A stretch of 64,000 nt of DNA from Anderseniella sp039978075 (GCA_039978075.1 JBDWCA010000002.1:1116001-1180000); one strand, 5' to 3'; counted from the first letter of the stretch, positions 24,482 to 33,442 are shown. Numbers and translations are program-made. The notes: generated from the letters alone by a model not told the origin.

Positions 24482-25273
24482 ATGTCAGAACTGATCAAGT
24501 ACGTAAAACAGGATGCCGTCGCCGTTTTGACGCTGAACCGGCCGGAAAAACTAAATGCGTTGAATTATGCAACCAACGACCGTTTGCTTGCGCTGCTGGA
24601 TACCATTGAAGACGATCCGGCCATCCGCGCGGTTATTCTGACGGGGGCAGGAGATCGCGCATTCTCAGCCGGTGCAGACATTTATGAATTTGCCGAAAGC
24701 ATCGAAGCAGGTGTCGATGTTGCGGTAAGGGAGTTCTGTAAGCGCGGCCAAACCATGACCGCCAGGCTGGAAGCATTTCCCAAGCCTGTTATCGCCGCCG
24801 TGAACGGCATCGCCTTTGGTGGCGGGTGCGAGATCACCGAGGCTGTTCATCTGGCAGTTGCCAGCAACAGGGCGATTTTCGCCAAGCCGGAGATCAACAT
24901 CGCGATCCCGCCGACCTTTGGCGGAACCCAGCGCCTGCCCCGGCTGGCAGGGCGCAAACGGGCGCTGGAATTGCTTCTGACCGGTGACACGTTCTCTCCC
25001 GAGCACGCCTGCGCCATGGGCCTGGTCAACAAGGTTGTCCCGCATGATAACCTGCTGCCCGCTGCGTTTGAACTTGCAGAGCGCATCCTGCGCCATTCGT
25101 CGCTGGCCGCATCCCGCATCATCTCTGCTGTCACCCGCGGCATCAACACATCCATCGAAGAAGGTCTGCTGATCGAGCGCGAGCAGTTTGCCCGCATGGC
25201 AGCCACACGGGATGTGAAGGAGGGACTGCATGCGTGGATGAAGCGTCGGGAGCCGGACTACGAAGGACATTGA
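24482..25273 (+). CDS. Enoyl-CoA hydratase/isomerase family protein (crotonase)
   Basis: This is a 263-residue crotonase-fold enzyme. The CoA-ester oxyanion-hole segments are present (FSAGADIYEFAE and AFGGGCEITEAVHL), as are both glutamates positioned for hydration chemistry (CEITEA and KPEINIAIPPTFGGTQRL), so it is probably a true hydratase rather than a half-active isomerase. GGAGAA 8 bp ahead of the ATG fixes the start; a much longer open frame upstream is antisense to the TetR gene. It heads an operon with two small dimeric-barrel proteins and is likely repressed by the divergent TetR. Confidence 0.93.
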   Translation: MSELIKYVKQDAVAVLTLNRPEKLNALNYATNDRLLALLDTIEDDPAIRAVILTGAGDRAFSAGADIYEFAESIEAGVDVAVREFCKRGQTMTARLEAFPKPVIAAVNGIAFGGGCEITEAVHLAVASNRAIFAKPEINIAIPPTFGGTQRLPRLAGRKRALELLLTGDTFSPEHACAMGLVNKVVPHDNLLPAAFELAERILRHSSLAASRIISAVTRGINTSIEEGLLIEREQFARMAATRDVKEGLHAWMKRREPDYEGH

Positions 25274-25295
25274 AGTTGAAAACAGGGAGGCAAGC

Positions 25296-25640
25296 ATGAT
25301 CGCAGTGATTTTTGAGTCCTGGCCGAAGCCCGGATTGGGCAGGGACTATATCGACCATGGACAGAAGATGGCGCACCTCGTTGAAGGACGCGACGGGTTC
25401 ATCTCAATCGAGCGGTTCGAGAGCGTTTCTGAACCGGGCAAATTTGTCGCTTTGTCATTCTGGCGTGACGAAGCGGCGGTCGACGCCTTCAGGCAGCATC
25501 CGGTCCACCGTGGCATCCAGTCCAAGTCCCGCAAGGACGTATTCATCGACTATCATCTGCGCGTTGCCCGGGTCATTCGCGACTACACCAGGAACGACCG
25601 CACCCAGGCGCCGGAAGACAGTGCTGTGCACGACCCATGA
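25296..25640 (+). CDS. Antibiotic-biosynthesis-monooxygenase (ABM) fold protein
   Basis: This is a 114-residue ferredoxin-like dimeric alpha/beta barrel protein, recognised from MIAVIFESWPKPG, the FISIERFESVSEPGKFVALSFW strands and the DAFRQHPVHR helix. Members are cofactor-free monooxygenases, heme-degrading enzymes or simple ligand binders. It lacks the Asn-Trp-His triad of heme-degrading IsdG. It sits 22 bp after the crotonase gene and 41 bp before another small barrel protein, in one operon. Confidence 0.85.
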   Translation: MIAVIFESWPKPGLGRDYIDHGQKMAHLVEGRDGFISIERFESVSEPGKFVALSFWRDEAAVDAFRQHPVHRGIQSKSRKDVFIDYHLRVARVIRDYTRNDRTQAPEDSAVHDP

Positions 25641-25681
25641 GTTCATCGCATCGGGCTGACACAAACCATAGGGAGACATTG

Positions 25682-26095
25682 ATGTTCACGAGTTTTGACA
25701 AACAGACCTGGCAGGCGTTCAAGGACGCAGACCGTGCCGGGTCCATCCACATGCTCAACCTTGTTAAACTGCGCGAAAAGGCGGAGTACGCGGACGGGCA
25801 TGAAGCGACCGGGGCAGAGGCTTATCAGCGCTACGGCGATCTCAGTGCGCCGGTCCTGCAAAAACTCGGCGGCAGGATTGTCTGGCGTGGCGGGTTCGAG
25901 CTGATGATGGTCGGACCGCCCGAGGAGACCTGGGACATCGCCTTCATTGCCGAGTATCCGAGCGTCGGCGCGTTCGTTGAGATGATGAAAGACTCCACCT
26001 ACCGAGAGGCGATGCTGCATCGCCAGGCAGGCGTTCTCGACAGTCGGCTTGTGAGGTTTGCCGGGCAGCCGCCGGGCATTGGCTTTGCCGGCTAA
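25682..26095 (+). CDS. DUF1330-like small protein
   Basis: This is a 137-residue protein resembling the DUF1330/dimeric alpha-beta barrel group: HMLNLVKLREKAEY, EAYQRYGDLSAPVLQKLGGRIVWRG and WDIAFIAEYPSVGAFVEMM give the strand-helix-strand order, and the helix-strand pair AYQRYG..VLQKLGGRI is typical. The function is unknown in the family. The ATG at 25682 follows AGGGAGACATTG and is preferred over an upstream GTG. It is the third gene of the crotonase operon. Confidence 0.75.
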   Translation: MFTSFDKQTWQAFKDADRAGSIHMLNLVKLREKAEYADGHEATGAEAYQRYGDLSAPVLQKLGGRIVWRGGFELMMVGPPEETWDIAFIAEYPSVGAFVEMMKDSTYREAMLHRQAGVLDSRLVRFAGQPPGIGFAG

Positions 26096-26195
26096 GCCAA
26101 TGGCACTGACCGCGCTTGATCCATGGCAGTTTGTTCATCCGAAAGTATGCTGCGCCGGCTCCGGATTTCGTTAAACATGCCAATGCCGAGGTTTG

Positions 26196-27332
26196 TTACG
26201 TAGCATGCCTGCCTAGAGTTGCATGAAACCAACGGATGGGGTCTTCCGCCCCAGCTCCGATGGACAATGGTCCGTGGGTATAAGCCGGTGATTCCAGACC
26301 GCGTTGAATTTTTTCGCAAATCCATACGTCTTCAGTCTGAAAGTCACCGGTTTCCAGCGGGTGTATTTTCCAATTGTCGGATGAAATAATGCCGGTTGAT
26401 TTGTCGAATCCGGGAATATGCTTGCGCTCATCTTTCGATTGCCACGGTCCGATCCAATGGCGAACTGTCATTCGAGAGCGTCCTGCGGCTATGGGTTGTA
26501 GCGTCGAGACGGAGATGCCGTACGGAGTTGGAACGATGATGGTTGCCGGGAAAAGGTAGTAGACCCCACCATAACCTGTCTTGGACGCGCTTTCTATCGT
26601 ACCTGAGTTGCCGGCCTCCTCTCTCACCTTCATGGGGAGGCGATGGCGTACACCTTCTTCTGTGGCATGCCAGATCATGTGATGGCCGACAGCTTCCCAT
26701 TCATTCAGACCGGGCAATGGGCCACCGAGCGTGTTTTCGTGCAGGTAGGCAAGATGATATCCATCAAGCGCATTCTCGACGAAAACCTTCCAGTCGCATT
26801 TTAGATCATAAACCAGTGGTGCCGCTTCTTTAACGTCTGCAGCAGTCAGATCATGCGGCCATTGTTTTCCCTGGAGTGGGGCAATCCAGGTTTCAAAATC
26901 AGCATCTGCTACAGGATTGACAAAAACCAGATCTCTGAAAACGCCAACTGAAGCAGGGTGCAGGCCGAATTCAGATCGGTCCAGATCCGGAAAGCACTCC
27001 ATTTTATTGGGCACCCCGCGAAGCGAACCGTCGTGAGCATAAGTCCAGCGGTGATAAGGACAAACGATTGTCCCGCCACAATTCCCCTCTGTCCCGTCCA
27101 ACAACTCCGCCCCGCGATGCCGGCACACATTGTGAAGTGCATTCAGATTTCCGTCTTTATCCCGGACAACAGAAAGAAGAGCGTTTCCGCATGTTGCTGT
27201 GCGGTAGTCCCCGGCCTGCTGGAAGTCATGGACAGTTCCGGCAAAGATCCATGCATTTGCAAACAGGGTCTTCATTTCGTTCTTGAACCACACGGCATCG
27301 GTGTAGGCTTCTTTGGGAGGGCGATCGGTCAT
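26196..27332 (-). CDS. Rieske non-heme iron oxygenase, alpha subunit (second)
   Basis: This is a 378-residue oxygenase large subunit. The Rieske centre is CRHRGAELL...CPYHRWTYAHDG at about residues 68-95, and the catalytic iron site is ENALDGYHLAYLH (two His) near residue 185, with a C-terminal helix-grip domain. It differs clearly from the Rieske protein at 12043, so it is not a duplicate. Its start overlaps the upstream TetR stop by 4 bp (ATGA), so the two are cotranscribed and translationally coupled. No ferredoxin or reductase gene is adjacent. The substrate is unknown; the divergent sterol-desaturase-family gene hints at a hydrophobic substrate, as inference. Confidence 0.9.
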   Translation of the reverse strand: MTDRPPKEAYTDAVWFKNEMKTLFANAWIFAGTVHDFQQAGDYRTATCGNALLSVVRDKDGNLNALHNVCRHRGAELLDGTEGNCGGTIVCPYHRWTYAHDGSLRGVPNKMECFPDLDRSEFGLHPASVGVFRDLVFVNPVADADFETWIAPLQGKQWPHDLTAADVKEAAPLVYDLKCDWKVFVENALDGYHLAYLHENTLGGPLPGLNEWEAVGHHMIWHATEEGVRHRLPMKVREEAGNSGTIESASKTGYGGVYYLFPATIIVPTPYGISVSTLQPIAAGRSRMTVRHWIGPWQSKDERKHIPGFDKSTGIISSDNWKIHPLETGDFQTEDVWICEKIQRGLESPAYTHGPLSIGAGAEDPIRWFHATLGRHAT

Positions 27333-27925
27333 AGGCTGGTCTCCAAAGACTCCAGCAATATGATGGCAGCACGCTTTGAAGCAGCAACCAGAACATCCGT
27401 ATCGCCCAGTGGATAAAGCGCCTCGATATTGAAATAGATACCGGCAATGCCTGCAGTTGCAGCGGCCACTTTCGCAGGATCAGCATCTGGAAAGTCACCC
27501 GCAAGCAACTCATCGAGCCTTGTGATGAAATCATTTAGCCACACCAGCATTCTTGCTGCCAGGGACGGGTTTTCACAGGATGCGGCAATAAGGGCATTTG
27601 AAACCCGCACCAGTTGCGGATCGGAAAATTTTGGATCGAACAGCCAGTCTATGGCGGTTTTAGACTTGTGTTCGGCCGGCAGGGCAGAGATCATCGTTGC
27701 CATGCTGTTGCGGGTTCTTTCCAGGAAACGTTCAACCAGCGCTTCCAGCAACTCCTCCCGATTACCGACATTGTGACGAACAAGCGGACGAGCCAGTCCC
27801 GCCATTTCGGCAGTCTTAGCCAACGTAGCTCCTTCAACGCCGTAGCGCGAAACACAGGATTCGAAAGCATTTAATATCTGTTCTCGACGTTTGGTTTTGA
27901 TGTCAGGTCTGGCCATTTCGCTCAA
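27329..27925 (-). CDS. TetR-family regulator
   Basis: This is a 198-residue regulator with an N-terminal HTH (KRREQILNAFESCVSRYGVEGATLAKTAEMAGLARPLVRHNVGN), a BetI-like layout, and a ligand domain ending in a helix with SKRAAIILLESLE. It leads the TetR-Rieske operon and is divergent from the sterol-desaturase/DUF2141 operon. Two near-identical 16-bp palindromes lie in the 78-bp gap, one near each start, so it probably represses both operons and itself. Confidence 0.92.
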   Translation of the reverse strand: MSEMARPDIKTKRREQILNAFESCVSRYGVEGATLAKTAEMAGLARPLVRHNVGNREELLEALVERFLERTRNSMATMISALPAEHKSKTAIDWLFDPKFSDPQLVRVSNALIAASCENPSLAARMLVWLNDFITRLDELLAGDFPDADPAKVAAATAGIAGIYFNIEALYPLGDTDVLVAASKRAAIILLESLETSL

Positions 27926-27934
27926 TTCAATTGA

Positions 27935-27950
27935 TTGTCCATGTTGACAA
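27935..27950. promoter_or_regulatory. TetR operator copy 1
   Basis: TTGTC-CATGTT-GACAA has perfect 5-bp arms. It lies 9 bp from the TetR start codon, so binding would block the TetR-Rieske promoter. Confidence 0.6.
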
Positions 27951-27973
27951 ACAATTTAGTTGATGTCATTTGA

Positions 27974-27989
27974 TTGTCAATATTGATAA
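27974..27989. promoter_or_regulatory. TetR operator copy 2
   Basis: TTGTCAATATTGATAA is a 16-bp palindrome with a perfect TCAATATTGA core and one mismatch between the outer arms. It lies 39 bp from copy 1 and 14 bp before the sterol-desaturase-family ATG. Both copies are preceded by the same TTGA, giving the 9-bp direct repeat TTGATTGTC. Confidence 0.6.
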
Positions 27990-28003
27990 TTTTGGACTCT
28001 CTC

Positions 28004-28903
28004 ATGGACTGGCTTCTTTTCCCAATCAGCGCGGGTTATATCGAATGGCTCGAAAAGTTCGTTGACGACTGGTTCTTCATCTTCGCACTGGCCTTTCTGG
28101 CATTCGAGTTCACCCGATATGCCATCTATAAGAAACTCTCGTGGGCATTGGTCGGTGATACAATCACCAACTACATAACACTCGCCTTCTTCATCGGACT
28201 GACAATCCTGTTTCTCGGCGCGTTCTATGTCACGACGTTCTACTACGCGTTCCAGTTTGCCATCTTTGATATTGAGATAAACTGGATCACGGTCGCTATT
28301 TGTGTCGTGCTGGCGGATCTTGCCTATTACTGGGAACACCGGTTTATGCATCGGGTGAATCTCGCCTGGGCAACCCATACGGTCCATCACTCGTCACCGT
28401 TTTTCAACATCTCCGTGGCTTATCGCTTCGGCCCGATGGATTCGTTTTGGCCAGTCTTCTTCCATGTTCCACTGGTGCTGCTCGGCTTCAATCCGATTGT
28501 CGTATTGTTCGCTGAAGTCGTCGTTCAGCTCTACCAGACCACCCTGCATACGGAGAGTATCAAAAAGCTCCCGCGTCCAGTCGAATGGATCATGAACACA
28601 CCTTCGCATCATCGTGTGCATCACGGTTCAAACCCAAAATACCTCGACAAGAACTATGCCGGCATTTTCATTGTTTGGGATCGCATGTTCGGAACCTTCG
28701 AGGAAGAACACGAGCAGGTTGTCTACGGTCTCGTGAAACCCATCGAAAGCACCAATCCGATTGTTGCATTTCTGCACGGCTTCTACCGGCTTGCGAACAG
28801 CGTTTGGGCCATGAGAGGCTTCCGAAACAAACTTGGTGTAATTTTTGGTCCTCCCGGCTGGAAGCCTCAGGACGAGGCGCGCCCATCGGAAGCCGCTGAA
28901 TAG
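28004..28903 (+). CDS. Sterol desaturase/fatty acid hydroxylase family membrane enzyme
   Basis: This is a 299-residue integral membrane di-iron enzyme. Several membrane segments in the first 130 residues are followed by the His boxes HRFMH...HTVHH and HTESI...HHRVHH, the family ligand set for a non-heme di-iron site. It would hydroxylate or desaturate a lipid (sterol, fatty acid, carotenoid or hopanoid-type substrate). I start at the ATG at 28004; a TTG at 27974 would lie inside the operator. A DUF2141 protein follows after 8 bp. The divergent TetR and its two operators imply inducible expression. Confidence 0.9.
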   Translation: MDWLLFPISAGYIEWLEKFVDDWFFIFALAFLAFEFTRYAIYKKLSWALVGDTITNYITLAFFIGLTILFLGAFYVTTFYYAFQFAIFDIEINWITVAICVVLADLAYYWEHRFMHRVNLAWATHTVHHSSPFFNISVAYRFGPMDSFWPVFFHVPLVLLGFNPIVVLFAEVVVQLYQTTLHTESIKKLPRPVEWIMNTPSHHRVHHGSNPKYLDKNYAGIFIVWDRMFGTFEEEHEQVVYGLVKPIESTNPIVAFLHGFYRLANSVWAMRGFRNKLGVIFGPPGWKPQDEARPSEAAE

Positions 28904-28911
28904 GTCTCCTC

Positions 28912-29394
28912 ATGCCCACGAACACTCAAAGACTGGTTGGCGCTCTTGCCTCGATAAGCATCACTTTTGTTGGCGCCTGGCTTGCCAGTAATGTCCATTC
29001 AACGAACGGCAATGCGAGCGCTGCAACGTCCTTTCCGTCCGGCTTGACTGTCACGCTGGAGGGTGTTCGTGGGGCAAACGGCAAGGTTATAGTGATGGTC
29101 TTTTCCAACCGAAACGCCTTCAGGGCATATGATGTTGCAGGGGCGGCCGGTTACAAGGAGACGCCATCAAAAACTGGAACCGTGGTTGTACGCTTTCCTG
29201 ATCTGAAAGATGGTCCCTATGCGATAGCAGCCTTTCATGACGAGGACGAAAACCGGGACCTTAACATGAAAGGGCAATGGCCAACCGAAGGTTATGCTAC
29301 CAGCGGTGCGGCGGATGCTTACGACACCCCGACCTTCAGAACCGCTGCGATAGTCGGTGGCAAAGTGACGATCAAAATGCACTACCCAAACTAG
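28912..29394 (+). CDS. DUF2141 exported protein
   Basis: This is a 160-residue protein with an N-terminal export signal or anchor (about residues 8-28, VGALASISITFVGAWLAS). The beta-sandwich domain matches DUF2141: GLTVTLEGVRGANGKVIVMVFS, the VVVRFPDLKDGPYAIAAFHDEDENR core with its acidic loop, then GYATSGAADAY. DUF2141 proteins often sit beside carotenoid or lipid oxygenases, and here it directly follows the sterol-desaturase-family gene by 8 bp. The biochemical role is unknown; a periplasmic Ca-binding or lipid-associated role is a guess. Confidence 0.85.
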   Translation: MPTNTQRLVGALASISITFVGAWLASNVHSTNGNASAATSFPSGLTVTLEGVRGANGKVIVMVFSNRNAFRAYDVAGAAGYKETPSKTGTVVVRFPDLKDGPYAIAAFHDEDENRDLNMKGQWPTEGYATSGAADAYDTPTFRTAAIVGGKVTIKMHYPN

Positions 29395-29423
29395 GCGTCC
29401 GGCGCTTCAACATAGGCACTGAC

Positions 29424-31424
29424 TTACAACCTTGAGCCCAGCAGCGTGCCTTCCTCGATGGCGCGCTGGGCGTCCAGTTCACCGGCGAAGCTTGCACCGC
29501 CTATGACGTGGACCGGACGGTCATCGGCTTTCATGCTATCCGCCAGCGCGTTGACGGAAACCTGGCCGGCGCACAGCACGATACTGTCGCATTTGATCAG
29601 CCTGTCCTCGTTGCCGACCGAGATGTGCAGGCCCTCATCGTCAATCCTGCGATAGCTGACATCTGCGATCATTTCCGCATTGGCGCGCAGCAGAACCAGG
29701 CGATGCACCCATCCGGTTGTCTTGCCGGGGCCTGCGCCCATTTTTCCGGTTGAGCGCTGCAGCAACACTACATCGTGGGACGGCGCGTGATCTTCAGGTT
29801 CCCGGGCAACACCCCATGTTGATCGGAATTCTGCCGGATCGAGATGGCTTCTGAGCCCGCGTTCGACCAGGTGCACCGCGACATCAACACCAACACCGCC
29901 GGCACCGATTACAGCGACCCGTTTGCCGGGCTCACGTGCACCGGACAGCAACTCTTCATAGGTCATGACGCACGGGTGGTCGACGCCGGCAATGTCGGGC
30001 ACACGCGGCGCGACGCCGGTCGCCATGACCACGTCGTCAAAGTCGGCAAGCGTGGCAGCTTCAGCGCGGGTATTGAGCATTAAAGACACACCGAAGGCGT
30101 CGGCCCGGTTGCGGAAATAGCGCAGCGTCTCGTTGAACTCTTCCTTGCCCGGGATATGACGGGCCAGCAGGAACTGCCCGCCGATCTGGGTGGCTGCTTC
30201 AAACAGCGTCACGTCGTGTCCACGTTCGGCTGCCGTTACAGCGCATGAAAGCCCTGCAACCCCGGCACCGACGATCGCAACCTTGCGCGCTGTGTCCGCC
30301 GGTTTCCATGTCAGCATGGTTTCGCGACAGGCGCGCGGGTTGACCAGGCAGGTGGCGTCCTTGCCCTTGAAATAGTGATCAAGGCAGGCCTGGTTGCAGG
30401 CAATACATGTGTTGATTTCTTCTGGTGTTCCGCGAGCTGCCTTGCCTGCGAAATTCGCATCGGCGAGGAACGGCCGTGCCATTGACACCATGTCCGCATG
30501 GCCGTCGGCAATCACCTGTTCGGCTGTTTCCGGTGTGTTGATGCGATTGGTGGCGATGAGAGGGATTTCAACCTTGCCCATCAGTCGCTCAGTGGCCCAG
30601 CTCCAACCGGCTCTGGGTACTGCCTGGGCAATGGTGGGAATGCGGGCCTCATGCCAGCCGATGCCTGAATTGAGAATATCGGCACCAGCATTCTCAGCCA
30701 GCTTGGCAAGTGCGGCGACCTCCTCGAACGGGCTGCCGTCTTCGACGATGTCGAGAACCGAAAGCCGGTACATGATGATGAATTGGGGATCGGTCGCCGC
30801 CCGCACCGCCTTGATCACCTGGACCGGGAACCGGGCGCGGTTTTCAAACGAACCTCCCCATCTGTCATCCCGCTTGTTGGTGCGTGGTGCGGTAAACTGG
30901 TTGATCAGATAGCCTTCCGATCCCATCAGTTCGACGCCGTCATATCCGGCAGCCTGGGCAATCTGGGCAGCGCGGGCATAATCGGCAATGGTGCGCTGAA
31001 TATCGGTTTCGTCCATTTCGCGCGGCGTGGTCTTGTTGATCGGAGCGCGAATGGGTGACGGCGCTACGATGTCGGGCTGATAACCATAACGGCCTGCATG
31101 CAGCAACTGCAGCAATATGCGCGATCCATGCGCATGCACCGCATCGCTCACCTGCTGATGATGGCTGGCATCTGCATCGACCAGAAATCCGCCCTCGGCG
31201 CCGAGCCTGCCTTCCGGGTTGGGTGAGAACCCGCCAGTGACCATCAACGAACATCCACCGCGGGCACGTTCGGCATAAAAGGCAGCAAGACGGGCCAGGC
31301 CTTCCTCGCCCTGTTCTTCAAGGCCGGTGTGCATCGACCCCATCAAAATGCGGTTGGGCAACTCCTGGCGACCAACTTTCAACGGTGTGAACAGATGCGG
31401 GAAGGGGGAGGTTTGTGATGTCAC
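29424..31424 (-). CDS. fadH: NADPH-dependent 2,4-dienoyl-CoA reductase-like flavoprotein
   Basis: This is a three-domain iron-sulfur flavoprotein of the 2,4-dienoyl-CoA reductase group that reduces dienoyl-CoA in unsaturated fatty acid oxidation. It has an N-terminal Old Yellow Enzyme barrel (NRILMGSMHTGLEE; later QLLHAGRYG), a 4Fe-4S cluster motif CIACNQACLDHYF...CLVNP, then FAD (KVAIVGAGVAGLSCAV) and NAD(P) (RVAVIGAGGVGVDVAV) domains. From the GTG at 31424 it is 666 residues, matching E. coli FadH (672); an ATG at 31556 would add 44 unconserved residues. Trimethylamine dehydrogenase shares this architecture, but the MGSMHTGLEE start is that of FadH. Confidence 0.9.
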   Translation of the reverse strand: MTSQTSPFPHLFTPLKVGRQELPNRILMGSMHTGLEEQGEEGLARLAAFYAERARGGCSLMVTGGFSPNPEGRLGAEGGFLVDADASHHQQVSDAVHAHGSRILLQLLHAGRYGYQPDIVAPSPIRAPINKTTPREMDETDIQRTIADYARAAQIAQAAGYDGVELMGSEGYLINQFTAPRTNKRDDRWGGSFENRARFPVQVIKAVRAATDPQFIIMYRLSVLDIVEDGSPFEEVAALAKLAENAGADILNSGIGWHEARIPTIAQAVPRAGWSWATERLMGKVEIPLIATNRINTPETAEQVIADGHADMVSMARPFLADANFAGKAARGTPEEINTCIACNQACLDHYFKGKDATCLVNPRACRETMLTWKPADTARKVAIVGAGVAGLSCAVTAAERGHDVTLFEAATQIGGQFLLARHIPGKEEFNETLRYFRNRADAFGVSLMLNTRAEAATLADFDDVVMATGVAPRVPDIAGVDHPCVMTYEELLSGAREPGKRVAVIGAGGVGVDVAVHLVERGLRSHLDPAEFRSTWGVAREPEDHAPSHDVVLLQRSTGKMGAGPGKTTGWVHRLVLLRANAEMIADVSYRRIDDEGLHISVGNEDRLIKCDSIVLCAGQVSVNALADSMKADDRPVHVIGGASFAGELDAQRAIEEGTLLGSRL

Positions 31425-31636
31425 GGGTAATTCAAATCCGGTTGGTTGTTGTGATGACAGTCTATCGAGTGCTGGCCTTGTGTGAAGAGGGTTGGTCAGA
31501 CAGGCTGCCGGGGCCAGCAATGTTTGCGTCATGGGGCCTGCTTGCGATACACACAAGGGCTAAGGTCCGGTAAGGAGTTGGGGATCATGTTTTTTGAAGG
31601 GGCGATTGTGATGAATTGCAGGCTCTGGGCTGTCTG

Positions 31637-33397
31637 ATGAAGGCAGGCAACGCACTTGACCAACAACTCCGCGCAGCCATTGAAGTGTTTGAAGCAGGTG
31701 AGCTTGACCGCGCCCTCAAAATGGCGGAGCAACTTTGCCGAAGCCATGGTGATGTTGCCATCGTTCACAATGTCCATGGCGTGATTGCCGCTGAAAAGGG
31801 TGTGTTTCAGGACGCGATCGGCAGCTATCAACGAGCGATTGCCCTGGAGCCGGGCAATTGCGATGTCCACTTCAACCTTGGTAATGTGTTGCGCGACAAG
31901 GGTGATCTCAAGCCTGCACTGGCCTGCTACCGTACCGCCTTGCAGATCAAACCCGGTGATCCCGACGTGGTGTTCAACATGGCCTCTGTCCTGCACGGAC
32001 TGGGGGAACTGAACGCTGCGGAAAAGCTGTTCCGGCAACTGGTTGAGTTATCTCCCAGGGACCACTCTGCGCATAGCAATCTCGGTGGCGTGCTGTTCCG
32101 GCTCAATCGCACGGAAGAAGCCATAGAGTGTTTTCGCCGGGCGCTGGAGTTGCGCCCTGCATTTGTCGAGGCACATGATAATCTCTGTGAGGTGCTGGAG
32201 AAGACAAACCAGACCGACGAACTCAGAAAAGCCGTCGCGCATGCACTTACCGTATGCCGGCCCAACGATATCAGGATTGCCATCAGACAGGCTCAGTTGC
32301 TGCGCCGCGACGACGATCTGGAAGGCGCGCGCAAGATATTGTCAGGCGTGCAGAAGTTTCATCCTGCCCAGGCACAATTGAATTCTGCCTATTGGTATTT
32401 GCTGGGCGACGTCTGCGACCGGCTTGAAGATGCCCAAACCGCTTACAGAGCATTTGTCGAGGCCAACATCTGGGCTGCAAAAGCGGTGGGCGGACGCGGT
32501 CTGAAACCTGAAAGGTACATACGCAAACTGGATGATCTGCAAGCTGTCTACAAGTCGGTGCGCCGCACGGAGCCGTCAAAAACGGCTACCCAACCGGATG
32601 CACCGCAACTGGTGTTTCTCGTCGGGTTCCCGCGGTCGGGAACGACATTGCTGGATACCGTCCTGTTGACACACAGCCGCATCTCGGTCGTCGAGGAAAA
32701 GCCGATGGTTCAGGAAATGGTCAGGCTGGCCGCCGGCTGGCAGACCGGTGATTTGCCTGACTACGAAAACCTGTCCGGGGACCAGGTGAAACAATTGCGC
32801 GACGCCTATATGACCAGGCTCAATCAGCATTTACCTGATCCGGCTGCTGATGGTGACGTGGTGATCGACAAACTGCCGCTCAACATTGCCGAGGCCGGAT
32901 TGATCAGCAAGGTCTTTCCGGACGCCAGGTTCCTGCTTGTGTTGCGCGATCCTTGCGACTGTGTGCTGAGCTGTTTCATGCAGGACTTCGGGCTCAACAA
33001 TGCCATGGCGAACTTCCTGGACCTGAAAAGCACAGCGCAGTGCTACGACAAGGTAATGTCACTGTGGACTACGTACACCGGTGCGCTGCACCTGCCGGTT
33101 CACACTGTGAAATATGAACAGATTGTCGGCGACCTCGAAAAGACCGTCAGTGAGGTGCTGGGCTTTCTCGAACTGGACTGGGAGCCGGCCATGGCGGATT
33201 ACAAGGCGACCGCGATTGACCGCAAGCGCATTGGTACGCCCAGCTATCATCAGGTGGTTCAGCCGATCTACAGCCGTGCGACAGGTCGCTGGCGGCGCTA
33301 TCGGGCCCATATGGTTACAGTCCTGCCAACGCTGCTCAAATGGGCGGAAATCCACGGTTACTCCAACGATCAGGGCTCTGGCCCGCCTGCAACCTGA
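31637..33397 (+). CDS. TPR-repeat sulfotransferase
   Basis: This is a protein of about 586 residues. The N-terminal half holds six or so tetratricopeptide repeats (for example AIGSYQRAIALEPGNCDVHFNLG, ALACYRTALQIKPGDPDV, AIECFRRALELRPAF). The C-terminal half is a PAPS-dependent sulfotransferase with the 5'-phosphosulfate loop GFPRSGTTLLDTVL and the 3'-phosphate motif LLVLRDPCDCVLSCF. Such fusions are frequent in alphaproteobacteria and modify proteins or surface glycans. There is no signal peptide. The ATG at 31637 is tentative: an in-frame TTG at 31616 follows AAGGGG. No PAPS-synthesis gene is near. It is divergent from fadH. Confidence 0.9.
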   Translation: MKAGNALDQQLRAAIEVFEAGELDRALKMAEQLCRSHGDVAIVHNVHGVIAAEKGVFQDAIGSYQRAIALEPGNCDVHFNLGNVLRDKGDLKPALACYRTALQIKPGDPDVVFNMASVLHGLGELNAAEKLFRQLVELSPRDHSAHSNLGGVLFRLNRTEEAIECFRRALELRPAFVEAHDNLCEVLEKTNQTDELRKAVAHALTVCRPNDIRIAIRQAQLLRRDDDLEGARKILSGVQKFHPAQAQLNSAYWYLLGDVCDRLEDAQTAYRAFVEANIWAAKAVGGRGLKPERYIRKLDDLQAVYKSVRRTEPSKTATQPDAPQLVFLVGFPRSGTTLLDTVLLTHSRISVVEEKPMVQEMVRLAAGWQTGDLPDYENLSGDQVKQLRDAYMTRLNQHLPDPAADGDVVIDKLPLNIAEAGLISKVFPDARFLLVLRDPCDCVLSCFMQDFGLNNAMANFLDLKSTAQCYDKVMSLWTTYTGALHLPVHTVKYEQIVGDLEKTVSEVLGFLELDWEPAMADYKATAIDRKRIGTPSYHQVVQPIYSRATGRWRRYRAHMVTVLPTLLKWAEIHGYSNDQGSGPPAT

Positions 33398-33442
33398 TTG
33401 GGATCGCCATACCCCCTCTGCTTCAGCGTGCATATATCTGGT

